From Massilia violaceinigra (lineage in GTDB: Bacteria; Pseudomonadota; Gammaproteobacteria; Burkholderiales; Burkholderiaceae_D), in NCBI RefSeq assembly GCF_002752675.1, contig NZ_CP024608.1:5394001-5458000 (forward strand): a stretch of DNA of 64,000 bases, given 5' to 3'. Position numbers and translations under genes: made by a program. Below, piece after piece: positions 46,925 through 55,186 of the stretch. The notes beneath the pieces were generated by a model, which made no database searches, was not told the DNA's origin, and saw only the letters and a list, made by a program, of their open reading frames with translations. Each line of letters begins with the position of its first letter. Position 1 is the first letter of the stretch.

Positions 46925-49900
46925 TCATGTTGCCGCCGCTTCCGGCGGCGGTTCGTGTTGGGTTGGAAACGGTGCAATATAGCCGATCACGACCATCAGC
47001 AAGCCGACGCCGACAAAACTGATGATGCGCGCCACCCCGCCCACGTTCGACAGGTCGAACAGGAACAGCTTGCCGACCACCAGGCCGAGCAGCACCGCGC
47101 CGACGATCCACTGCCTGCGCGATTCCTGCTTTGCCGCGCGCCACATCAGCAGCAGCGCCGACACGCTCCACACCAGCGACAGCATGGCCTGAACGAACTG
47201 CGACGCGAACAAGGTGTCAAAGTTGTACGGGATGCCCAGATAATGCGCCGCCGTGCGCAGCAGCATCAGGTTGAACCAGGCGTAGCCGGCCCAGGCCAGC
47301 GCCGTGGGTACGCGCGCAAGGAATATCTGTTCGCTCTCGCCGGGCTGGTCCGCCAGGCGCATGCGGTAGCACACCAACGCCAGCAGCACGGCGAAGCCGC
47401 TGGTCAGGTCGAGCGGATTGAGCACCGGCAGATAGGGCAGGGGAGCCATGGCGCCGTCCTGGGTCAGGTTCCACACGGCGGCCAGCAGCAGCGACCAGCC
47501 GGTCGCCAGCGGGATCAGCACGGCCCGGTGCCAGCTTGCCACGGGCGCTGTCGGCCACTTGCCGGCGCGCGCGCAGGCGCTCACCCAGACGATGGCCAGC
47601 ATCATCAGCCAGGCCGGGATGAAATTCGCCCAGCTGCCGCTGGTTTGCCAGCCCGCCTGGCTCAGCAGGACTGCGTCGGCGTCGTCGACACCGTACAGCC
47701 AGCGCGATACCGCGATCGCGGCGGCCGGCCAGATCATCAGCCACGGGCCGGCGGTACGCAGCGTGTGCAGGGCCTTGAGCCACGGCGCGGGAATGATCCA
47801 GCCATTGAGCGGCCAGCGCTTGAGCAGGTATTCCGACGCCAGCCACAGGCTGGCCAGCGCAATCCCGGCTTCGAGCGCGATGGCGTAGCCTTCGTACAGT
47901 TCCACCAGGATGGTCACGGTCGCCACCAGCAGCCCGGCCCAGCCGGCAACGCTGAGCCAGCGCAGCGCGTGCCACGCCAGCCGGCGTGCCGCGGCGGCAA
48001 ACGCCAGCGCCGACAGCGCCACAGCCACGCCATACACCGACAGCAGGGAAACGCTGGCCGACTCACCGCCGCCGATCAGCTGGTAGCGGCTGTTGAGCCA
48101 GGTGCAGAAAAACACCAGCACGGGAGCGAACCACCAGAGCGCCGACCACAGCAGCATGGCCTTGGACAGCCTCGGATACTGTTGCTCCGGCACGCGCTGC
48201 ATGGCCCAGCTGATGAAGATCGCGCCGGCGAAAATGATCAGCGCGGCCAGGAACGGCGTGCGGAACAGGTCGGCCCGCGGCGAGTACGAGGTAAGCAAGA
48301 GGGCCAGCGTGAGCAGCACGAGGACGGCGCCGCCAGCGACTTGCACGCCCAGCGCCAGCTTGCGCGCCAGCGACCATTGCATGCGTTTGGCGATGAGCGC
48401 CAGGATGACCGATGCCGCCAGTCCGCTCGCGGCCATGAGCGCGGCCTGCGTGCTGCCGCTGGTGCGCAGCATGACTTCGGTCCACGCGCCGCCCACCAGC
48501 CACAGCGCCGCGACCGTGAGAAACGCTCCGGCCAGCCAGGCCGGCAACGGTGCCGGCAGGTCGCCGTCGCGCGAGCGGAAATTGGTGGCCATCAGGAAAG
48601 CGGTGCCGGTCAGCAGCAGGAAGCCGAGCCACAGATTGGCATTCGCGGCCTCGGCCTGGCCATCGATACCGCTGATGGCGGCAATAAACGAGATCCACGC
48701 ACCGGCTTGCACCAGCAGGCCGAAGGCGCAGGTGAGCGCCTGGCGCTGGCGCAGGCCGACCCAGACCACGCCGGCGCCTTCCAGCGCCCATGCGGCCGAG
48801 GTCCAGCGGCCATCGAGCGCGAACGGCAGGGCCAGCGTGCCGAACACCAGGCCCAGGGCCAGGAACGATTCGACCAGCAGCCTGAAGTTTTGCGCGCCGC
48901 GCCGCCACATGGCCAGCGCCGCCGTGGTGTAGAACAGGCCCAGGCCGAGCGCCGAGAACGCCACGCCGAACCGGGTATCCTTGACCAGCCCGTACTGCAG
49001 GCCGAAGGCGACCAGCGGCACGCCGAACACCAGCGTGGCGTCGACGTAGTTTTTCAGCGCCGGCGCCTGGCGCGCGGCGTAAGCGATCGCAATGGCCACG
49101 TAAAAGAGCACGAAGACGATCAGGAACAGCTGGGTGGACAGGTAATTTTCCGGCGTGTAGCGCAGCACGCCCCAGGCCGTGCCGATCACGAAGGTGAAGG
49201 CGAAGCCGATCAGGTTCAGCGTGCGCCACGAGCGCTTGAGCGCAATGCCCAGGATGCCGGCATTTAACAGTGCGTAATACGAGAACAGCGCGATATGGCT
49301 GCCCTGGCCGGTGGAGGTCATGATCGGCGCCAGGAAGCCGCCGGAAATGCCGAACACGGCCAGCCAGAAGGCATTTTGCAGCACCGCCAGCAGGCAGGTG
49401 AAGAAGGTCAGCGCGAACAGCAGGGCGAACGCCATGCCGCTTGGAATGAGCTGGTACAGGCGGAACGCGCCGAAGGTCACCAGCATCAGGATACCCAGCG
49501 CGGCGCCCTGCACAGGCAGGCTGATGCCACGGCGCGTCTCGCGGATGCGCCAGCCCCAGACCAGCAGGGCGATATCGGCAATGACGATGCCAGCCAGGCG
49601 CAGTTCGATCGGCACCGTGGTGCGCTCGGCCGCATACTTGAGGAGGAAACTGACGCCGATAAACAGGATCAGCAGGCCGAGCTTGGCGACCAGATTGCCC
49701 GTGAACAGCCATTTCTTCGCTGCCAGCATCCAGGCCGGGGTCGGCGCCAGAGGCGGATCGACACGCTCCGGACGGCGCATCGCTTGCGCGGGCGCGGCGG
49801 GCTCCGGCGCAGGCAGGGGATCGGCAGGCTTAAACGGCGCAGCCGGAACAGGACGCGGCGCGGGCGCGCTGACCGGCGGTGGCGCCACCGGCATATAAGG

Positions 49901-50182
49901 TACCCTGGCTTCGTCGGAAGCGGCCCGCGCGGGCACGGGCGGCGCTGCGGGACGAGGAGCAAGCGGCGGCGCGGCAACCGACGCGGCCTCGGGCATGGCA
50001 GCCGTCGCGGTAGCCGACGCCACGGATGGACCCCGCGACCTGTCTTCCTTGAGCGCGATCACCTCGGCGGTCAATGCCGCGACGGTTTTCTCCAGCTCAT
50101 CGGCCCGTCGCCTCGCCGCCTTGCGAAAGCGCAGGAAGTGATAATAGAACGCGAACGGCAGCAAAAACAGAATTACGTCCAT
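46925..50182 (-). CDS. DUF2339 family polytopic membrane protein
   Basis: A 1085-aa protein. After a short hydrophobic start (MDVILFLLPFAFYYHFL) comes a coiled-coil (RRRADELEKTVAALTAEVIA), then an Ala/Pro-rich linker of about 100 residues, then some 25 or more membrane helices to the C-terminus. This matches DUF2339, whose function is unknown. Start at 50182 follows AAGGAAA. The stop lies 17 bases before the DUF3999 start, so the pair is an operon. Confidence 0.9.
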   Translation of the reverse strand: MDVILFLLPFAFYYHFLRFRKAARRRADELEKTVAALTAEVIALKEDRSRGPSVASATATAAMPEAASVAAPPLAPRPAAPPVPARAASDEARVPYMPVAPPPVSAPAPRPVPAAPFKPADPLPAPEPAAPAQAMRRPERVDPPLAPTPAWMLAAKKWLFTGNLVAKLGLLILFIGVSFLLKYAAERTTVPIELRLAGIVIADIALLVWGWRIRETRRGISLPVQGAALGILMLVTFGAFRLYQLIPSGMAFALLFALTFFTCLLAVLQNAFWLAVFGISGGFLAPIMTSTGQGSHIALFSYYALLNAGILGIALKRSWRTLNLIGFAFTFVIGTAWGVLRYTPENYLSTQLFLIVFVLFYVAIAIAYAARQAPALKNYVDATLVFGVPLVAFGLQYGLVKDTRFGVAFSALGLGLFYTTAALAMWRRGAQNFRLLVESFLALGLVFGTLALPFALDGRWTSAAWALEGAGVVWVGLRQRQALTCAFGLLVQAGAWISFIAAISGIDGQAEAANANLWLGFLLLTGTAFLMATNFRSRDGDLPAPLPAWLAGAFLTVAALWLVGGAWTEVMLRTSGSTQAALMAASGLAASVILALIAKRMQWSLARKLALGVQVAGGAVLVLLTLALLLTSYSPRADLFRTPFLAALIIFAGAIFISWAMQRVPEQQYPRLSKAMLLWSALWWFAPVLVFFCTWLNSRYQLIGGGESASVSLLSVYGVAVALSALAFAAAARRLAWHALRWLSVAGWAGLLVATVTILVELYEGYAIALEAGIALASLWLASEYLLKRWPLNGWIIPAPWLKALHTLRTAGPWLMIWPAAAIAVSRWLYGVDDADAVLLSQAGWQTSGSWANFIPAWLMMLAIVWVSACARAGKWPTAPVASWHRAVLIPLATGWSLLLAAVWNLTQDGAMAPLPYLPVLNPLDLTSGFAVLLALVCYRMRLADQPGESEQIFLARVPTALAWAGYAWFNLMLLRTAAHYLGIPYNFDTLFASQFVQAMLSLVWSVSALLLMWRAAKQESRRQWIVGAVLLGLVVGKLFLFDLSNVGGVARIISFVGVGLLMVVIGYIAPFPTQHEPPPEAAAT

Positions 50183-50267
50183 CAATTTTCCTTGGGTTGC
50201 AAACTATGCAATTTTGCATGTTAGCATTCCAAGCGGAAATTGCTACCTTTCGATCGTTAGTCGCCTT

Positions 50268-50792
50268 TTACGCGCCTTGCAGTTTCAGTTCCCAGTACGC
50301 GACGTCGATCCAGCGCCCGAACTTGAAGCCGACTTCGCTGAAATGCGCGACCTTCTTGAAGCCGAGTTTTTCGTGCAGCGCAACGCTGGCCTCGTTCGGC
50401 TGCGCAACCCCGCCGATCACCATGTGCACCTCACCCTGTGCCAGGCGCGCCAGCAATGCCTTGTACAGCGTGGCGCCATGGCCTTTGCCGCCCAGCTCCG
50501 GCGCCAGGTAGATCGAGCTCTCGACCGCGAAGCGGTAGGCACGGCGCACCCGCCACTTGGTGGCGTAGGCGTAGCCGATGACGGTGTCGCCTTCTGTCAT
50601 GGCAAGGAAGGGCAAGCCGGCTTGCTGGATATCGCTGATGCGGCCGGCCATTACCTCCTCGCTGACGCTCTCTTCCTCGAACGAGATGCTGGTGGTCAGG
50701 ATATAGTGGTTATAGATGGCGACGATTGCGGCGGCGTCGTCAGCTCCGGCATCACGAATGTTCAATACAGACTCCCGCTGTTGGCTGTTCAT
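50268..50792 (-). CDS. GNAT N-acetyltransferase, phosphinothricin/amino-acid acetyltransferase-like
   Basis: A 174-aa GNAT enzyme. Features: IRDAGADDAAAIVAIYNHYI, TSISFEEESVSEEVM, VIGYAYATKWRVRRAYRFAVESSIYLAPELGGKGHGATLYKALL (the acetyl-CoA loop GGKGHG) and NEASVALHEKLGF. It resembles the PAT/MnaT family, which acetylates amino-acid analogues. The start at 50792 is the first Met with homology; a longer form would add 19 unrelated residues. It is divergent from the glutaminyl cyclase gene. Confidence 0.9.
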   Translation of the reverse strand: MNSQQRESVLNIRDAGADDAAAIVAIYNHYILTTSISFEEESVSEEVMAGRISDIQQAGLPFLAMTEGDTVIGYAYATKWRVRRAYRFAVESSIYLAPELGGKGHGATLYKALLARLAQGEVHMVIGGVAQPNEASVALHEKLGFKKVAHFSEVGFKFGRWIDVAYWELKLQGA

Positions 50793-50901
50793 TTTTATGG
50801 CAGCTCCGCGCTGGCGGCGCCGTCCCGCTACAATTGTATTAGTATTCATGTCTTGATGCAGGGCATGACTTCCGTTTCAGCGATTCGACCTGAGGTGTTA
50901 T

Positions 50902-51675
50902 TTGAAGAGATTTCCAATTGCGGCACTGAGTTTGCTGCTGGCCTGTGCCGGCGCGGCGCAGGCTGCCATCCCCGTGTACGGCTTTGTGGTCAAGAACACG
51001 TATCCGCACGACCCGGACGCCTTTACCCAGGGGCTGTTCTACGCCGATGGCATTTTGTACGAGAGCACCGGCCTGAACGGAAAGTCGTCGGTCCGTAAAA
51101 CCGACCTGAAAACCGGCAAGGTGCTGATGAAAACGGACATCGCGTCCGATTACTTCGGCGAGGGCATCACCGACATCGGCAACAACATCGTGGGCCTGAC
51201 CTGGACCTCGCACGTCGGTTTCGTGTTCGATAAAACGACCCTGAAAATGAAGCAGACCTTTTCCTACCCCGGCGAAGGCTGGGGATTGGCGAACAATGGC
51301 AGCGACATTTTCATGAGCGACGGCACCGCCGCCATCCGCGTGCTCAATCCCAAAACGCTGGCCGAGGTGCGGCGCATCCAGGTTACGGCCGAAGGCAAGC
51401 CGGTCGACCGCCTCAACGAAATGGAATGGGTCGACGGCGAGCTGTTTGCCAATGTGTGGGGTTCCGACGTGATTGCGCGCATCGACCCTGCCAGCGGCAA
51501 GGTCGTCGGCTGGATCGACCTGGCCGGACTGCTGGACGAGAAAAGCCGGGCCGCCGGAACGGTCGATGTCTTGAACGGCATCGCTTACGACAGCAAGAAG
51601 CGGCGTCTGTTTGTCACCGGCAAGCTGTGGCCCAAGCTGTTCGAAATCGAACTGGTGCGGCGCCAGGGGCGCTGA
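50902..51675 (+). CDS. Glutaminyl-peptide cyclotransferase (glutamine cyclotransferase)
   Basis: A 257-aa exported enzyme that converts N-terminal Gln to pyroglutamate. Signal peptide MKRFPIAALSLLLACAGAAQ with cleavage near AQA-AI. The body is a five-blade propeller-type chain with family motifs: YPHDPDAFTQGLFY, LYESTGLNGKSSVR, FGEGITDIG, LTWTSHVGFVFD, EGWGLAN, LNEMEWVDGELFANVWGSD and DVLNGIAYD. The start is TTG at 50902, right at the signal peptide. It converges on the MNIO gene with a 17-base gap. Confidence 0.93.
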   Translation: MKRFPIAALSLLLACAGAAQAAIPVYGFVVKNTYPHDPDAFTQGLFYADGILYESTGLNGKSSVRKTDLKTGKVLMKTDIASDYFGEGITDIGNNIVGLTWTSHVGFVFDKTTLKMKQTFSYPGEGWGLANNGSDIFMSDGTAAIRVLNPKTLAEVRRIQVTAEGKPVDRLNEMEWVDGELFANVWGSDVIARIDPASGKVVGWIDLAGLLDEKSRAAGTVDVLNGIAYDSKKRRLFVTGKLWPKLFEIELVRRQGR

Positions 51676-51692
51676 GCGTCAGGACGGGGCGC

Positions 51693-53123
51693 TCAGGGGC
51701 CGATGGTCAGGGCGAATTCCCCCCGGTCGGTAAAGTCGGGCATGCGCGCGGTGCGCAGCGCCATCAGCAGCGGCAAGGGCGAACAGGTAAAGCGCACGGT
51801 TTTCGGCTGCCCGTACATGCGCACCTGGTGCGTGGCCAGTTCGAACGCCAGCACCTCGTCCAGGTGCGGAATGTGGAGCGCCTGCGTACGCAGGAATTCG
51901 GCGAAATTGAGCGCTTCTTCGGTGGCAAACGGCTCCGGCGGCCGGGTTTTCCAGAATGCCTGCAACAGCGCGAGAAACGCCGTTTCGCCGACCGTGAGCG
52001 AAATCAGGCGGTAACTGAGCGTGATCGAATCGACGATGGTCCCGCTGCGTACCGCCGCCACCAGCTGGCGCAGCACACGAATGCCTTCATCGGCATCAAG
52101 CGGCAGCGTGCAAGGCTCGTCCGCGGCGACTCCCAGCACTTTGCGAGCCAGTGCGCGTTCCCATTGCGGCGGTGACGGCAAGGCGCTATCGACTGGCGCC
52201 GCCTGGTGGAGAACGCCGCGCGGCGCCGCGGCTGCCACTTGCAGGGTGGTCTTGCGCTCATCCCAGAGGCGGTGCAACTCGTGCAGTTGCGCCGTCAGGT
52301 GGCGATGCGCGATCTCGCGCGCGGGCATGTACGCCGGCATAATTTCAAACATCAGTGCCTTGAGATTGGGCAGCCGTGGCAGCACCGCGTGGGCCAGCTG
52401 CATCAGGTCGGCCGGCACCAGTCCGGAATGCGCATCGAGATAATACCCGTCGAGATAATCGCCGCCCGCCAGATGGACTTCGCACACGCGTTCGAGCGGC
52501 ATATCGGCGAGCGCCGCCAGCACGCTCTGGCGGCCATTGCGCTCGTTGCACCAGAGGTTATGCAGGTCGAGCAGGATGGCGCAGTCGGCTTCCTCGGCAA
52601 TGGCGCCGAAAAACGCGCCGTCCGACATTTCGCCAGGCACCGGCTGCAGGTAATTGACGCCGGTCTCGAACGCAAACGGCACCGGTAATTGGCCGCTCAG
52701 GGTCCGGATATTGGCCGCGGCCAGCGCCACCGTTTGCGCGCTTTGCAGCGGCGGCAGCAAAAAGCCGGTATTGAAGACGCCGTCCGGCCCGCTGGCGCGC
52801 GAAAAACTCAGATGCTCGCTGGCCCATGCCGCATCGAGTGCCTTGACCACATCGACAAACAGCGCGACTTGCTCAGGCTCGGGCGGCACGCTGCCGCCAA
52901 TCGGAAAACCGACGCCATGCACCAGTTTGGGATGAGGATCGGCGCGCAATTGCGCCAATACGTCGGTATTGATTGCGTATGGCACCCCGGCGGCCGCGGA
53001 TTTGAACCACGGCGGCTGGGGCTCGATTTCGATGACGTCGATCAGGTCCTTATTGGCATCGATAAACGCTTCCAGGCCGGGAAGAGAGACCATGCCAACG
53101 CCAGATTCCGGTAAATCCCGCAT
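51693..53123 (-). CDS. DUF692/MNIO-family iron enzyme with C-terminal extension
   Basis: A 476-aa protein. Residues 1-290 are a DUF692 (multinuclear non-haem iron oxidase) barrel with candidate ligands H69 (VHGVGFP), E103-H104 (SEHLSF), E153 (FETGVNYL), D186/H188 (DLHNLW), E215/H217 (EVHLAGG), D230/H232 (DAHSG) and E260 (MFEIMP). MbnB and TglH of this family modify cysteine-containing peptides. Residues about 310-476 form a second helical region that resembles DUF2063-type partner proteins (FAEFLRTQALHIPHLDEVLAFE), so enzyme and partner appear fused. It is preceded by a small cysteine-containing ORF and an ATP-grasp gene. Confidence 0.88.
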   Translation of the reverse strand: MRDLPESGVGMVSLPGLEAFIDANKDLIDVIEIEPQPPWFKSAAAGVPYAINTDVLAQLRADPHPKLVHGVGFPIGGSVPPEPEQVALFVDVVKALDAAWASEHLSFSRASGPDGVFNTGFLLPPLQSAQTVALAAANIRTLSGQLPVPFAFETGVNYLQPVPGEMSDGAFFGAIAEEADCAILLDLHNLWCNERNGRQSVLAALADMPLERVCEVHLAGGDYLDGYYLDAHSGLVPADLMQLAHAVLPRLPNLKALMFEIMPAYMPAREIAHRHLTAQLHELHRLWDERKTTLQVAAAAPRGVLHQAAPVDSALPSPPQWERALARKVLGVAADEPCTLPLDADEGIRVLRQLVAAVRSGTIVDSITLSYRLISLTVGETAFLALLQAFWKTRPPEPFATEEALNFAEFLRTQALHIPHLDEVLAFELATHQVRMYGQPKTVRFTCSPLPLLMALRTARMPDFTDRGEFALTIGP

Positions 53124-53439
53124 GGTAAGGGCTCAGTTGCTCTGGCGGAGAATCGATTGCCTGTACCGCGAGATGGGTGTTGACGCGGAAGCGGCGCTGG
53201 AATTCGTCGCCGATATCGCATCCCGACGGGCAGGCCGGGCAGCAGGGTTGCCCCGGCAGTTCTTTCCGTACGCGTCGGAACCGGCCCAGGTCGGCATACT
53301 GCTGGGTCGGCAGGGGCGCATTGACAGTGCGGTTGACGGGTTGTGCAGCCAGGGTGGATCGCAGATCGTATTGGTATCCATTGCGTGACGCTCCGTGTGA
53401 TGTCGGCAGTAACGTGTACTCTCGGGAAATGCGGCGCAT
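53050..53439 (-). CDS. Small cysteine-containing ORF upstream of MNIO, frame uncertain
   Basis: Two overlapping readings compete. The frame given here (up to 129 aa, ATG 53439) contains RVRKELPGQ then CCPACPSGC and a charged helical stretch; its base composition by codon position (low GC in position two, high in one and three) looks coding. Its start region has no clear ribosome site, and it overlaps the MNIO start by 74 bases. A second frame, 53133-53381, starts at an ATG with GGAG upstream and ends 9 bases before MNIO, but is Ser/Ala/Arg-rich like a shadow. A frame error near 53330-53380 could reconcile them. It may be the substrate or partner of the MNIO enzyme. Confidence 0.4.
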   Translation of the reverse strand: MRRISREYTLLPTSHGASRNGYQYDLRSTLAAQPVNRTVNAPLPTQQYADLGRFRRVRKELPGQPCCPACPSGCDIGDEFQRRFRVNTHLAVQAIDSPPEQLSPYHAGFTGIWRWHGLSSRPGSVYRCQ

Positions 53440-53615
53440 GGTCCCGGCAGCACTGCCTTCATCATTAATGCTGAGGCTGGCTGCGGATTAAAGTATAGGC
53501 ATCACCCACCGTGCATCCGGCGTCAAGTGCACCGACTTTGCGCGGCATCAAAGGCGGGCGCGGAACGTCCTTGATTTGCGACACTCAGCTGGCGGCGTTT
53601 TCGGCATCACCATTG

Positions 53616-54347
53616 TCAACGCTTGACCGAGGCACGCTCCAGCACGGCGAGAACACGTTCGGCATCGCAGCCGTAGATGCCCGCGCCCCAGGCCGCGTTT
53701 TGCTCCACGCAGGCCCAGCCGAGATCCGCGATGACGCCGACGTCGACCACGGTGGCGGCGGGAAGATCGACGGCCGGGTCGGCCAGCAGCCGGGCAATGA
53801 ACGCCTCCAGTTGCGCATCCTCTTCAGGGGTGCTGTGAAAGCCGGCATCGCGTTGCAGCTCGCCCCAGCGCGAATAGATTGAATAGGTGCACAGGGTCCG
53901 GTCGAGAATAAAGCAGCGAAATTCCATTTCCCATGTGACCACGCCGGAAACGAGGACCGGCATGGCGTCGTCATATTCGGCAGGCAGTTCCGATCCGCGA
54001 TAGACGGCCGCCGGAAAGCTCTTGTCATTGGGCGGCTTGATGAATGCCGGCGCCGCAAGCTGACGCGCGGCGCCCAGCGTGGAGAGGGTAATGTCGCGTT
54101 TGCGGTAGTCGAAGGGAAGCTGCACCAGCCAGTCTTCCTCCGGATTGAGCAAGGCCAGGCCGAGTTGCTCCGCGAGGGTCGGACCCAACAGTGCTTCACC
54201 GTACAGCACCGGATCGGCCAGCGATTGCAGCGCCGGCGGCACGCGCCACGCGGCCAGCCGCTCCACCTGCCAGCCGAGGCGCGCCGCCGCCTTCCACAGT
54301 ATGTGCGAATCGTCGGTATGGCGCGGGGTCAGGATCAGGGTGGGCAT
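53616..54347 (-). CDS. ATP-grasp domain protein (DUF4343-like)
   Basis: A 243-aa protein with ATP-grasp features: a short N-terminal domain, AAPAFIKPPNDKSFPAAVY with the ATP-binding Lys, SGVVTWEMEFRCFILD, and the catalytic end VVDVGVIADLGWACVEQN followed by AAWGAGIYGCD. ATP-grasp enzymes join a carboxylate to an amine or thiol through acyl phosphate; the DUF4343 group is uncharacterised. It overlaps the end of the DUF2310 gene and precedes the MNIO unit by about 180 bases, so a role in peptide modification is possible but only inferred. Confidence 0.8.
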   Translation of the reverse strand: MPTLILTPRHTDDSHILWKAAARLGWQVERLAAWRVPPALQSLADPVLYGEALLGPTLAEQLGLALLNPEEDWLVQLPFDYRKRDITLSTLGAARQLAAPAFIKPPNDKSFPAAVYRGSELPAEYDDAMPVLVSGVVTWEMEFRCFILDRTLCTYSIYSRWGELQRDAGFHSTPEEDAQLEAFIARLLADPAVDLPAATVVDVGVIADLGWACVEQNAAWGAGIYGCDAERVLAVLERASVKR

Positions 54348-55160
54348 GGGGCAACCGGGTCGGAAAAGTTATCGGGGTCTGCCATCATATAGCCGGCGCC
54401 CAGGTTAAAGGCAAGGTTCGACAATAGCCGGCACCGGTCGCACCGGAAATCGAACATTCCATGCGGTGTCGCGGGCGAATGCCATGATGCATCGCAACCC
54501 GGACAGCGTCGCCGCGCTTCCTGGGCAGCGCGGCGGCTTGCCCCGGTACAGATAATAATAGAATGGTTTCCCGGCCCGTTCGGACAAGGTGGCACAGCAT
54601 GAACGGCCCGCTGCCGACAGTGCGCTATCGACCGCCGACATCTGGCGAGTGGCCGCTTGTTCCAGTACCGTGCAATTCATTTGCAACTGATCGCATGATT
54701 GATAGTTGGACTGCCACGACATCACGTCGTAAAAATCGGCATCGGGCGGCGCCGTGAAGCGATAGAGCGGCACCACACCGAAGCAGTCCATGCACTGCAC
54801 TGGCGACTCCACCGTCAGATAGGTGGTGAACAAGAGGAAAGCGCTGGGATCGGCACAGCCGCATGCCTGAGCGGAGTCAGACTGCTCCCCGATCACCGAC
54901 CAGGCAAAGGTGATGCCTGCCTGCTGCGCTTCAGCGATACGCTGCCTGACATGGGTGCCGTGATACCGCTCATCGAGCGAATCGGCCGCGGGCGCCAGGA
55001 CGGTCGCGACGCAACAGCCATTTTCAATGACGATCGGCCAATCGCTGCCGCAGACCTGGCCGTTCATGCTCAGCGCGCCCAGGTACAGATTCATGTGCAC
55101 CGCCGGGCCGTCAGCGGGCCGCTGCCCGGCGAAGCGCATGTCAACTCGTAGTACGTGCAT
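54335..55160 (-). pseudogene. DUF2310 zinc-ribbon protein, interrupted by one frame break
   Basis: The first ~205 residues in one frame (from MHVLRVDMRFAGQRP) match DUF2310, with DCFGVVPLYR, DQLQMNCTVLEQAA and FYYYLYR. The frame then loses the family. The expected C-terminal zinc ribbon (RRRCPGCDASWH, then FDFRCDRCRLLSNLAFN) is in another frame, ending at 54335. Removing one G from the GGGG run (plus-strand CCCC at 54541-54544) restores continuity as YYYLYRASRRAAQEARRRCPGC. It is a single homopolymer indel: either assembly error or a fresh mutation. DUF2310 proteins may bind nucleic acid. Confidence 0.8.
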
Positions 55161-55186
55161 GGTCGTCCCTCCGTGTGCGGCCGTGC

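Noticed and set aside
46892..49267. 791-aa open frame on the + strand opposite the DUF2339 gene
   Set aside because: Composition is dominated by Gln, Arg, His and Gly, typical of the antisense frame of a hydrophobic membrane protein.
53133..53381. 82-aa ORF starting at ATG 53381 as the MNIO substrate
   Set aside because: It has a good GGAG and spacing, but its second codon position is GC-rich and the residues are Ser/Ala/Arg-heavy, as in a shadow frame. Kept only as an alternative in the small-ORF entry.
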